In this document: positions 1-11,900 of the stretch, piece by piece
How the letters are laid out: each line of letters begins with the position of its first letter
How positions within the stretch are numbered: position 1 is the stretch's first letter
From: Mesaphorura yosii
Lineage: Eukaryota > Arthropoda > Collembola > Poduromorpha > Tullbergiidae
Reading direction: 5' to 3'
DNA length: 64,000 bases
NCBI GenBank assembly: GCA_009869945.1
Contig: WIXG01000374.1
Span: 1-64,000, forward strand
The notes under the pieces: model-generated
What the model was told of the DNA's origin: nothing
Database searches by the model: none
What the model saw: the letters and a program-made list of their open reading frames with translations, nothing else
Translations under genes and position numbers: made by a program

Positions 1-2489
1 GGCCATTTTGCCACTTCCGGTTCTATGATGACCCATGTCAAGTGAGGTGTCGTTGGAAAGCTAAGGACATGGGCTTTCATATGCAGCAAAAACCACCTTT
101 CCATGTCCATCTGGAAGGCAGTTATTGGCTTCCAAAGTTGGAACTTTTTCATATGCTAAAATGCACAGCGCACCAAATTCTCGTGAATACCCCACTGTGT
201 GTGGTGGTGAACCATCTACAACGCAACGTGAACAATGTTCCATTTCTCAAGAAAACGATAAACAACTTCATATTTCTGTTCAAATCGAAATTCATGAGAT
301 CATACTCATGAGACATTTTGCAACCCACAAACGCATTTTTCCAGCGCCGACTTGTCTTGCGATCCAGAAAGAGTTTGTCGATTTGCATTTTGAAATGTGA
401 ATGTATGCAAGGTTGGATACTTCATTCTGCTGGTTCTCAAGGACAAGTGCGTGAAATTGTAAATAAACTTCATCGACTCCATACAAGTATATGGAATGCG
501 ATTTCCACAGATCGACCCTGAAGATTTGAGTCGATAGTGTCCATAATCTCAATTTATAATTATCCTCTCACGTATCAGTTCATTAGTTGTGCGCACTCCC
601 GAAATACTGTACCATCTCCATTAAGACTTTTAATCGTAACAATCCGTGCACACAGTGAGTTACAATCATTGTTTGACTTGAATTTTTACTGAGCGATGCA
701 TTTTACATCTTTCAGAGCAACGGATTATAGATAATCTCATCTCATCTCCTCGTCTCTCCTGAATTAGTGAATGAAACTCGTCTCGTCTTGTTCCGGCTGC
801 AGTTCTGTGCACTCGCATTTTATGCACTGTAGGTGTTTTATTTTTATGTGTTTGAACTTTAACTTATAAAACTTAATCTGGGCGACTTACATAATGAGGA
901 TGATGCGAGTACACACAGACACGGTGGTCTGGAGGTTGTTGATGTGTTGACGATGAGATTTTCAGTTCGATATCTGCGTCTGAAAAGCCACACAAGCGTA
1001 GGAGATGAGACTTTTTACAGATTACATTTATTTACATTAGATTTCATGTCAAAGCCGAAGGATATGATGAACAGAGATTAAAGCGAAGGCGGAAGGCATC
1101 GCTTTCCTACGCAGTCTTTTCAGATCGACTGCAGTGCTCGAGAGTTAGTCACAAATCACAAGGGTGCCAGTGTTGTGGGATATTTTTAATCGTTGTATAA
1201 ACTTCACGGTTCGTCATCAACGTCTTAATTTTGCAGATAAACTTTCAGAGTTCAAGCTTCTATTCGAATCTATTTCCATTCAATGAGCTATACGAAAGAG
1301 TAAATAACACCATCATTGACAGCAGCAGGGTGTGGTAATAATGATAGTGGTTTGTACTGCGTTCGTGTCGATACGTGCGCTTGGCTTGCATTTCTTACAT
1401 TGGAGTTGCAAATTCCCCAAGTGGGAATGATTATGTAATTCCACATCGCAAAACTACAATAATTCCAAGAAGGTGTTCCATTAATAATTATCACGGTCGG
1501 CTCCCCAAAATTGCAGTAATAAAACCAAACCAGCGAGTCGAATTATCCAAGCTAAACCAAAAGCGAAACGCATTGTCAGTCGTAATATTTGTGGCCTGGC
1601 CTGGCCTGGCCGGGTAGAGTAAATGGTAAAATTTCTGTTTTGGGTAGCTCTGCACGCTTTGATTATTTGGCTAGAATCTAATTCTGCTTCGTGTTCAGCC
1701 GTACACGCAATCACAGGCAGTGCAGTGAATGATGGAGTGGAAAGTACACTTTGTCAGCGCACCAGTTCGTAGTTGGGCATTAAAAGTAAATGGTATGTTT
1801 TTAACAAGCATATCGCAGAGTGTAGGCTTTGCAGTCACGGACCAGTCCTGTATTGGTGAGCAGTTGTCGTGTAACAAGCAGAACCTTTTTATTATTCAAC
1901 TTTGAGCAGTAGCAGCCCATCTCAACACACGTAGACTTGTTGTGGTAGGAATCAAACCCTTCTCTATTTGTATTTAGTCCAGTAGTTTCGATGTGAACTG
2001 TTCTCCAATAATAATTAATTTATAGTTTCTTCTTATCATTTGAGAAATACGAAGAGTCATTTCATAGTTGACATTTGTGTTTGTGATTTTTGCAGCATTG
2101 TGTTACAAGCGTGATTTGTAAATTGGATTCCGCTAAGAGCCAAACAGGAACCAGAAGGAAAGAGAAGGGGGAGTCGAAGTTTATTACTCGAGTTAGACAC
2201 GGTACAATAATATATCAAATTTTGAGAAAAGATAACGAAAATCATCTATGACTGTATATATTGGATTTTAATTGTATCTGAAAACGTTCATCACAGTTCA
2301 CGACTCAAGGTTGCATTCCATCCGAAGGAGGTTCATTGAAGTGGTGCTTATCAGCACATCCCAAGCTGAGGCGCAGTGAACAATTCCAGTAAGTCATTCC
2401 TGACGACCATCTGACCATCGTGGCTTGAATAGGACTGACCATCCGAAAGAACCCCTTCTTATTAATGAGAAGCAATAAAACTACTGGAA
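1..2489. other. Noncoding region upstream of the Gab-like gene
   Basis: I find no gene here that I can support. Several frames stay open for 60-90 codons in the first 550 bases on both strands, but none resembles a known family or has convincing splice sites. The rest is AT-rich with frequent stops. It ends directly at the first coding exon of the + strand Gab-like gene, so it probably holds that gene's promoter and 5'UTR exons. A short GGCCT tandem lies at 1593-1611. Confidence 0.5.
1593..1611. repeat. Short GGCCT tandem repeat
   Basis: The pentamer GGCCT occurs almost four times in tandem, a GC-rich island in AT-rich DNA. Each unit junction contains the self-complementary GGCC. No function is implied. 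Confidence 0.7.
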
Positions 2490-5400
2490 ATGTCCAACAC
2501 ATCATCAAACGATGGTGGTGGTTACAGCTCAACTGAAATTGTCCATCAAGGATGGCTGACAAAATCACCTCCGCCCAAGGCCATCTTCAAACCCGTAAGT
2601 CATTGTCCATATCCCTCATAATGTTATCAACCGTGAAATTTGCGTGATACCAAATAATCGGTGAAGGCAGTAAGAACGATTTGCTTTCCCATAAAATTGT
2701 CCCGTCAGACAGTAATTGCAGAAGCTACGCAGTTATCGACAGTTAGCCCTTGTTAATTATGATTCAAGAAAGTGTTAGCGAGACAGTGAGCAACCGCAAT
2801 TCCACAATCATATTTGCATAAGAATTGTGCACCTGATCATGAAACGGCCGTGAGACACTTCATCAAATAGGCGCATGTTGTTGGAGCGTATGACATGAAA
2901 GGTTTGTTAGAGTTTTTATTTATGAGAGGTTTAGCCTCTAAAAATCTACTCAGAAATGTCACAAAACGTAGCGCATCCTTAATGCACTGCACATTAAACG
3001 AGGCCTGAAGTGCAAAGTTCACGGTTTGGTTTCTAATATTTATGTACGAGCGTAAGCAATTTGCGTAATCGCGATGTAGTAACGGTGCAATGTAGTGCAG
3101 TACCTTGATTAGAATCATAACCAGTCTTGTAAGATACTGCTAGTGAGTGTCAAGTAGTTCACGCTGGAAGTGAGGCTGGACAATGTGTCAGAGAGTGGAG
3201 GAGCTCATTAAGCATTTACGAAGTCTGAGCTTTGTTCTAAGCGTTTTCGTCATGATTTTCCATTTATTGATACGCTCGTCACACAACTTGTTGATTTGCC
3301 TCGTCTGCTCTTTTTCGCTACATTGGGTTGAACGTAATTTTATACCTTCAGAACATGTCGCAGATTTTATGAGTTTGGTTTCGAGCAATATGACATGCTG
3401 CGATGAGCGAATGTTCCCGTCGTGCCCGTGACATCCTTAACACTACATTTCGTCGGCTAGTATCGATTTTTCTTGACTTGCGTAATTGCAACTCGCGACC
3501 CATAAATAACTTGAAATTAAGTTGTTAAAGGAGAAGGTTTCCTGAAAGTTAATTTGGTTTTACAACAAGAACAGTAACGTCATTCCATAGAAACATTGCA
3601 CGGCAGCTACTGCCTTCTCATAATAGATACGCGATTCTGACGTTTATTCGTAACTGATTTACGACAAACGTCACAATAAAAGATCAGCAGGCAAAAGAGG
3701 CGTTGCACTTTTGTTTTTACAAGTTCCTAATGCCGTTTTCACGCATAGTTATGTGCTCGCAAAAAGCGAAGCCCCACAGCCACGGAGCCATGCAGAACGG
3801 AATTACTGCGTTTATTTGCAAAGGTTCTCAAAATAACTCTTTATGTGGGGTGTTGTACCATAAAAGAGAAGAGAATACCCATTCTCGGTAATTACGTAAG
3901 AGCGGCACGGGGAATTTGGATATTAAAAAACTACCTGCTGGCTGGCAAAAAAAAATACCCGAACGCGGCCTGCAGTGATAGGCTCGTAAACAGCACGACC
4001 TTCTGGAAGTGGAAACCTTTCGCATTTGTATTGAAAGTATGGCTAGTGCGGAACAATGCGATTTCTTTCCCTTTTTCTCGAAGTTAGAACTCATACTGGA
4101 GTGTTTTTCGGAGAAATCCAACACGCTCGAAATTGAAGCCATCATTTTCTTTGAGGTCGTTCTTTTCCACGCGCAAACTTTTCATGGTGAAAGAGTTCTG
4201 ACATGAGTTCTTTTGTGGTGGATGAAATTTTATCATTTTAGTGTTTAAACAGCATGTTAACAAGTGAACAATATAGACTTTTCGACCGCTCCTCAATTGT
4301 GCACAATGTGCACTCGGCACGACGGAAGTTAGGGATTGAAATCGGCATAGCAGCATCTTCTAATTTGGTACCTCCATCAATCTCGATGCCATGTGGCGCG
4401 ATTGCAAATTCATTTTGCATGGTCGATTGAACAGTTATTTTATGGCTTTCCTGCTGAACTGAATTCACATGTGTACAAACTTATGCTATTTGCATATTTG
4501 CATGTGGACAGAAAGCGACAAAGGAAAGGCTCGAAGTTCTCTTGTTTCCACACGTTGTACCAGAAATAAGGTGCCAGAAAATGCTTAAACTCATACTATG
4601 AAATATGAGAAATGAGAACCTGTTTTGCAATGCGCCGAAGGATTCTGCACGGCTTCATGGACATAAATAGTATAAAAAATTATATGATTTTGATCATACG
4701 ACCTGGAAGCACTCCTTGGAAAGATGAAAAGCTGGGGTTAACTTATCGTAATTTCTAATTTTATTGTAGAAGGGACTTTCGCGTGTCATTTTGTTGATGC
4801 AATCAAATTTTCTCCAAATATCATCACGAAAGAATCCAAACCAATCTTATATCAGATATGCCCTTTAATTGATATTCTTCCTAATTTTTTTATCAGCGTT
4901 GGCGAAGGCGTTGGTTTGTTCTTCGATCTGGCCCATTCCCCAGCCAATATCTGCTGGAATACTTTACGGACGAGTCATGCAAACGGCTAAAGGGGACGAT
5001 TAACCTGGATGAATGCGAACAGGTTCGAATGCTTTATAGCTCACGCTTTGGTTGCCATTAAGAAGACGGGAATCAATTATCTGGACTAGACTACACATTA
5101 CATGTGCATGATATGTTGTTGCAGTTGGGTTTCTCAACGAGCCTGCCGCCACCTACTCCTTTCGCGCTTCTGGAGAGACACAAATACACTTTCAGCCTGC
5201 GGATACCACATCGGGTGTACTTTTTAGCAGCGGATACGGAAGCCGAAATGTCGAAATGGATATCTTGCCTCTGCCAAATTTGCGGTCTCAAGACTACGGA
5301 CGATGAATCTGATGGTAGCCTTCCGCATCTTTTTAGTCTCCATTTTGTAAGGCCTCGGGTAGAATTCACACCCAATTTCCTTGTTTAGGTTGCAACAAGC

Positions 5401-6674
5401 CACCTGACGAAAACAATCGGCCTTTGGAATCAGAAGAGAACCAAAACAATTTAGACAGCGACGAAAGCAGCCCAACCTTGTCGACCGTATCTGGTCCTTA
5501 TATTCCCATTTCCGAATGCTTCACGGGGAAACCAATCAAATTCAATGACAAAGGCTTGGATAGATCAGAATACTACAATTCCAGCGTGTTCGCGTTTCCT
5601 CCGAAAGTGAACTGGTCTACATATCCCAGGAAGGTTTCTATTAATGCAAAAATTGTAACTTCTTCCGTTCCACCGGTTGCACCGCCACGACCTCCGAAAA
5701 CTATTCCAGGGATATCGGTCACGGCTTCACCTACTCTGGAAAAAGATTCTCTAACACCGATTGAAAACAGGACCGTATTCACGTACGACAACCTTGATGA
5801 ACAAGATTCTTCGTCTACCTCATCCTCATTGCAGTCCCCAGCTGGCCCCTTGTATACTAACCTCCCGGACTTAAGCACGCCAAGTCTAACTCCGGCTAGC
5901 CTAAATAGTTCCAGTTCCATCTCGTCATCCACAGGTGCAAACGGAAGTACACCGCCTAAGGTCAACAGGAACCTCAAGCCAGACTTGAATAAATCGTTCG
6001 ATGGAACGTCTCCGACGAGGTCTCCCTTTGAAACCACTGGGAAAAGCCAGCGATCGTTGGACTCGCCAGCTAGCATTGACCATCGGAGACGAAATGGCTC
6101 AATGGACGCCACTTTTCCGAGTTACCGTAAGGACGGCTCAATGACCCTACCTTCTAGATACAACAGTCGTACATCTTCAAGTACGGGGCCTGCCATTGAT
6201 CGATCCAGAAAACCGCCCGACGGTCCCATCACTCTCGGCCCAACTCCCGCTCAACTTAAAAATCAGAACGACCAGATTCTACGCACAACGAGACACAATA
6301 ACTCGAACTTTGCTTCAAATGGTTCCATGAAGAATATTCCCTCGCATTCCTCAGGCCGAAGACTAATGGGACCGGTGATTTCGCCCTCTGAGAAGAAGCC
6401 AGTGTTCCATGAGTACGAGCAACCAGCGGAACTCATCGGGGCGTATCTGCAAATCGACACAAAGAGTTTGTCAAGTGGTGGATCTGAAGGGAAAATTAAC
6501 ACCTTCAAGGCCTCACACAAAAAACCGAATGGGTTACATTCCGTTGAAGACTCTTCTGTGGAATATAAGCTCATCGATCCAGTCAAAACCAAAGCCCTGA
6601 ATCAAATGATTCAAGAACGCGAACAACAACTTGGGAAACGAACTCCGGTGAACAAGAATCTGAATGTGTCATGA
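2490..6674 (+). CDS. dos: Gab/Daughter-of-sevenless-like PH-domain docking adaptor
   Basis: This is a membrane-recruited scaffold that, in its family, is phosphorylated downstream of receptor tyrosine kinases and recruits the phosphatase SHP2/Corkscrew. Coding exons are 2490-2594, 4897-5022, 5125-5314 and 5389-6674; phases agree and the product is 568 residues. A PH domain spans about residues 17-135 (HQGWLTKSPPP, then RWRRRWFVLRSG, CEQ, and DTEAEMSKWISCLCQICG, all close to Gab proteins). After it comes a long Ser/Thr/Pro-rich region with an SH3-type PPRPPK (about 239-244) and tyrosines in YIPI, YDNL and YTNL contexts. Near the C-terminus YLQID (Tyr about 493) and VEYKLI (Tyr about 533, followed by DPVKTKAL) match the paired SHP2-binding tyrosines of Gab1. 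ATG 2490 begins an open exon that leads straight into the PH domain. The second intron has a weak donor (GTTCGA). The family assignment is firm; orthology to fly dos is inferred. Confidence 0.88.
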
Positions 6675-6691
6675 AATTAGACGGAACTATG

Positions 6692-6711
6692 AAGCAGCTT
6701 CTGAGCTGCTT
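6692..6711. repeat. Small perfect hairpin just after the dos stop codon
   Basis: AAGCAGCT and AGCTGCTT form 8-bp perfect inverted arms around a 4-base loop, 18 bases past the stop. It would lie in the 3'UTR. An 8-bp stem can arise by chance. Confidence 0.5.
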
Positions 6712-7970
6712 GTCTGGCGAACACTTTTTTCTCGGCCTTGTACTGATGGTTGCGCCTGGCATAGTCAGATCAATTTCACGAGGCAAGACAGTCGTGGTAC
6801 CTTCGTTATTCAGTGTCTTACTTCTGATCGAGACAAATCAAAACACGCATACCAATGATTAGCACATATTCAAATTAAATTGTGCATTTTTCTATCAATA
6901 AGCTTATCAAAAAGTCACACGCTAAAATTACTAGTTCAGACTTCAAGTGTAGTTGGGCTATAAATATTTTTATCGTAGGAAAGAATAATAATGTAACAAC
7001 CGTTCAATAGTATGCTCTGCCGTTTAACTAATGTATTTCCCGAGTTTTTATGATCTCCACAAAGTGGCTAATCCTTCTCTAATCTCAGGATACCTTACGT
7101 ATTATTTCCTCAAAGGACAATGCGGGCTCTAGCTAAGTTTTTTTTACACCGGCTAGTCTAACACGTAGCAGGAAGGTCTCAGACCGACTTTGTTTTTCAC
7201 AAACTTTGAGTACTTTGGACTGATTTCAATTTGCTGTTTTTATAAAGCTCTTCCAGCTGTTATCGGACTGCTCATTTACATGTTGTAACTGGCGTCTAGC
7301 ACAGGAAACCAAATTTCACTAGTTCAAATACGCTGGTGATGTGCTGTATCATAGAATAGTGTGAATGGAATTTATACCCTAATCACGATCACGGTGCATG
7401 AACTAGCCTCAATGATTTATGATTAATTAGACGATTAAGAAAGTGCCATTAAAATTTCAGACAGAAATGAATGCTCCTTTGTGCCTATAAGAAATGAAGA
7501 TATAGATCGATGACACTAGTTTGTTAATGCTGTTAGGCCCAATCAAGTACCCTAGAGTGATTGCACTCTTTGCACTAGTATTATAGATCCAGTGATACTA
7601 ACGAGGGCAATGATTTTTTACACAGCTTGCCTTTTGTACATGATTTGCAATGTTTAGTTTGACTACCAAAGTCTTAGACTCCGGAAATTACAGCTGCTAA
7701 CTACAATCACCTCTGCTCTATTTATTATTGAGTTGTCGTATTTTCATATGAGTATTTATGCATAATTTGTTACGTTCCGACATTGCTTTGCAACAGTTTG
7801 ATTACTAACTTATCTTGTCTGTTTACTATCAATCGAAATGACTTGGTTTCTTGAATACCTTTCTTCTTTCGCTTTGCGTTTTCTTTACTATGTTGGTTGA
7901 TTTACGAGTACGAATCATGGTAGAAGTAGTAGCTTAGGGTAGAGACAAAGATTGTTTAATCAGAGAACTG

Positions 7971-7976
7971 AATAAA
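7971..7976 (+). terminator. Candidate poly(A) signal (AATAAA)
   Basis: A canonical AATAAA about 1.3 kb after the stop of the Gab-like gene. The ATTAAA at 6874-6879 is a closer alternative. Only transcript ends could decide between them. Confidence 0.3.
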
Positions 7977-8002
7977 ACGTAAAATTAACTAATTTCAGAT
8001 GT

Positions 8003-8998
8003 ATGCCCTGTGAGCTGTCACTTTTGCTCATCGAACCAGCCACATAAGATCCGAATGAAATACCTTTCGGCGTTTCTCAAAACAAAGCGTGAATTCAACA
8101 ATGCCGCTTTTTCATCGATACCATCATTTCTTTATCAGTTGTGCCAATTCCATATTCCGTTGTCACGAGAACAAAAGGACCTCGTGGACCTCAATTGAAT
8201 GGTTTCTCAAACGGTGAAACAAAGACGACATGCTTTGCTAAAACTCCAGCAACATTGCAAACAGCAACGCAAGATTTCCTTGCTTGTAAAATTTTACGCT
8301 GGTGTTGAATCGCCATGTTAGTTTGAACACGAGGTTCTGATAAACCTACAACAATTTCCAAACTTAAATCTAATCGTATGAAGGAACTACTTTGCTTTAT
8401 AATCTTTTCCCTGGCCTGGTGAAAATGAAGTCTTCAAAGTCTCAATTACAATAACTGCTGATATTTTCAGTGCAATCGTCAGCGGGCTTTATACATCAAG
8501 ATTTAAAAGTGAGCTCACGTGAATTACAATGTGCCGAACTAAGTCATCGTTTCAATTTTGTAATTCTTGTACTCGGTTATTTCCAGTTATACGTTCTCAA
8601 TTAGATCTCGTGGTCAAAAGCGATGGAAGTTGGACAGGGACACTTCTCACTGCATCAGAACTAGTACTTAAGGTAACCGGTAATGCTTATTTGCTTAGCA
8701 AAACAAAGAGCGCAGTAGTGTTTGCTTTTTGCCATTTGCTTGTAAATATACTCGTGTATTTACTTGTAGTAATTGTGTCTAATTCATTCATCTACTTCTA
8801 GTCACTTTGTTCTTCATTAATATTCTGGAAAGGACAACCGATCTTCATTTTCTGTCCAATCCACGTTTCCGCGATTCTTTTGTATCATCATTCACAACTT
8901 CAGAACCTGATCTTCATTTAGTTTTACAAAAACTATCAAAAGGAAGGCTCCAAGTGTCAATTGTCAAGCTGGATTTCCTATCATATTTGCACGATCAA
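8003..8998 (+). other. Possible unassigned coding exons upstream of NAA15
   Basis: Three stretches look partly coding. At 8003-8198 a frame follows a TTTCAG acceptor and contains SIPSFLYQL. At 8529-8675 a frame ends near an AAG|GTAACC donor. From 8807 a frame runs without a stop into NAA15 exon 1, and the last two can be joined in phase. None contains a convincing start codon, and I recognise no family with confidence. They could be an eroded gene fragment, 5'UTR exons of NAA15 that happen to be open, or a separate small gene. NAA15 itself is best started at 8999. Confidence 0.25.
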
Positions 8999-11900
8999 AT
9001 GTCAGGGAAAACGAAGGCATTACCTCCAAAGGAGAACGCGCTGTTTAAAAGAATCCTGGTGAGTGTCGATCGAAGTACAACACTAGTTGTACATTGCGAT
9101 TTTACTCTTGTTGATTATCACTTTTTCCGGTATGGTCTTGAACAGAAATGTTACGAACAGAAGCTGTACAAAAACGGGCTCAAATTTGCCAAGCAAATCT
9201 TGAGCAATCCTCTCTACGCCGAACATGCGGGTCAGTCCAATGCTTTTCAGTTAATCTAGAAGTTATGCTAACATTTTTCTCTGTTAACGTTAGAAACATT
9301 GGCGATGAAAGGGCTGATTCTGAATGCCCTGAGTAAAAGAGAGGAAGCATACGAGTATGTTCGAAGAGGATTAAAGAACGACTTAAAATCGCACACTTGT
9401 TGGCATGTCTATGGCTTGATTCAGGTAAGAACATATTCGGACAAACTTCCTTTCCTTGCTGATATGCTAATGATTCATTAACCTTTTACTACAGAGATCC
9501 GAACGCAAATACGATGAAGCAATAAAATGTTACCGGAATGCCTTGAAGTGGGATCCAAATAATGTTCAGATTCTGCGAGAACTGTCAATTGTTCAAATTC
9601 ACATTCGAGATCTCAAGGGCTATCGGGTATGGTCCTACCTCTTAATAAGACTACTTTTAGTACATCCGTAACAGAACAATTCAAAATGGAATTAGAAATG
9701 ATGCCGTAATCCAATAGATCCTACTGAACTCAGTTTAGCTGAATGACGAACTCTCTCTGATTTAACAAACGACGATTTCTATAATTCCGAAGCTTGTGAA
9801 ATTACATTGCGTTCCGATAAAGATGACTATGGCAGGCTCGATTTTGTTCACAGGACACGAGGCACCAATTGTTCAGCCTGAAGCCGGGTCAAAGGGCCTC
9901 TTGGATAGGATTTGCCATGGCGTATCATCTTCTCAAAGATTATGATATGGCATACAAAATATTGGATGCCTTTCGCAAAACACAAACTGTAAGTCTCATC
10001 GAAATTCTTAAAGTGAACAATTAAACCAGAACACTAACTTTCGTTCCACAGAAGGACACGACTAAAGATTACGACTACGAAAATAGTGAATTACTTTTGT
10101 ATCAGAATACATTGTTACAAGAGAAGGGCGATCTGCAAGAAGCATTAAACCACCTAAAAGCTAACAGCAATGAGATCTACGACAAGATATCGCTAAATGA
10201 AAATTACGGTATGGTTTTGAGATCCAATTGGAATTTTGAATCGAAACTTGCTAATCACTACTTTTCTTGCTTACAGGAATGATGCACTTTAAGTTAAATA
10301 AGTGTGAAGATGCTGCAGCGTACTATAAATTTCTCATTAAAGCTTGTCCTGATGACGCTAAATTTCATGAAATGTACATCATGAGCCTTGGAATTGACCA
10401 AAAGCCAAAGGAAATTATAAAACTTTATGAGTCCTTGGAAGAAATGAAAGGGTCCACCTTCTCAAGACGCCAAATCCTAAAATACGCCGAAGGAGAAGAC
10501 TTTCTACGCTACCTGCGGCCGTTTGTTCAAGAAATGCTTTCAAAAGGAGCCCCACCACTTTTTACTGAATTATGCAATATCTATACCACTGAGAAAACCA
10601 AGATGATAGAAAAACTAGTCCTAGGAATAGCAGACCAATTAGAAAAGAACTGTCGGTATCAAGAAGGTAAGCGCACGGTTCTACCGTATTAAAAATCATT
10701 TCGACATTTCATTTGCACACTTATAACGGCTTAACATCTTAATTTCGACTTCGACTAGGCGACACTGAAGAAGCACCTGCATCGGCGCTGCTTTGGACGT
10801 ACTACTACCTAGCTCAGCATTACGATTATCTTGAAAACACTGACACGGCACTGGAATTTTTGGACAAAGCAATTGATCACACTCCTACTTTAATCGAACT
10901 GTTCATCTGCAAAGCAAAAATTTACAAGCACGCTGGAGAATTTGAGAAGGCTGCAGAGTGCATGGATGAAGCAAGAGAACTGGATACGGCGGACCGGTAC
11001 ATTAACTCAAAAAGTGCCAAGTATCATCTGAAGGCAAACCACATTTCAACTGCAACCAGCGTTTGTGGAAAATTTACTCGTGTAAGTTTTTATCGCAAAA
11101 TGATATTGAACCACGCACCAAGGGAAGAGACCTGAAATTCTGATCCATTTTTTAGGAGGGAACAAACCCGATGGATAACCTCAACGAGATGCAGTGTATG
11201 TGGTTCCAAACGGAGTGCGCACTTGCCTATCAACGAACGGGACAATGGGGAGAAGCTCTAAAGAAATGCCATGAAATTGACAGGGTAATTAGCTAACAAT
11301 CAGCTACCATTGTCAAGCAGAAGTAATTTTGCGCTTTTTATTCAGCATTTTATGGAGATCATAGACGATCAGTACGATTTTCACACTTACTGTCTGAGAA
11401 AAATGACGCTGAGATCTTACATTCAATTACTCCGACTCGAAGATAATCTCCGCTCGCATCCGTTTTACTTCAAGGCCGCGAAGTAAGTTTGCAGTTTACG
11501 CGCACTAAATGACTCAATGACAAGACTGTGTATTGCATAAAATTTGATAATTGGCATGCATAATTAGACAGCAATTAGAGATCTTGAGTTTGGAAGGACT
11601 TTCTGTCCTTCCAAACTTGTAGTATTGTAGTAGTTATGGCAGCAGCATTTCAAACTTCATTTTTTAATCACAGGTGTGCGATAGAAGTATACCTTCATCT
11701 CTATGATAATCCCTTACAAAACGAGTCCGATGAAGCTCAGCTCAATACGGGTAAGCCCTTAAATCTTTTCTTCGCTTCGCTTTTTCCGTTCCGCCAAGTC
11801 AGGGCTATGATTCAAGCATTCAAGGAGATGAGTCGCAATATCACTTATAATGACGGTATCTTGGAGTGGCATGAATCTCAGAGTTTCCTCAATAAAACCC

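Larger units (their letters stand above)
6675..8000. other. 3'UTR of the Gab-like gene and intergenic DNA
   Basis: No supported coding sequence. The short open frame at 6671-6862 overlaps the end of the adaptor gene and has no family resemblance. Candidate polyadenylation signals for the adaptor are ATTAAA at 6874-6879 and AATAAA at 7971-7976. The remainder is AT-rich. Confidence 0.5.

Noticed and set aside
1-552. Several overlapping 60-90 codon frames on both strands at the left edge
   Set aside because: Many frames are open at once, none has a recognisable domain or good splice sites, and they contradict each other. I report the region as noncoding or unresolved.
5573-6112. A 179-codon minus-strand frame
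   Set aside because: It is an antisense shadow of the last exon of the Gab-like adaptor, whose frame has clear family motifs.
6671-6862. A 63-codon hydrophobic frame after the Gab-like gene
   Set aside because: It begins inside the adaptor's last codons and lies in its 3'UTR, with no homology and no upstream signals.
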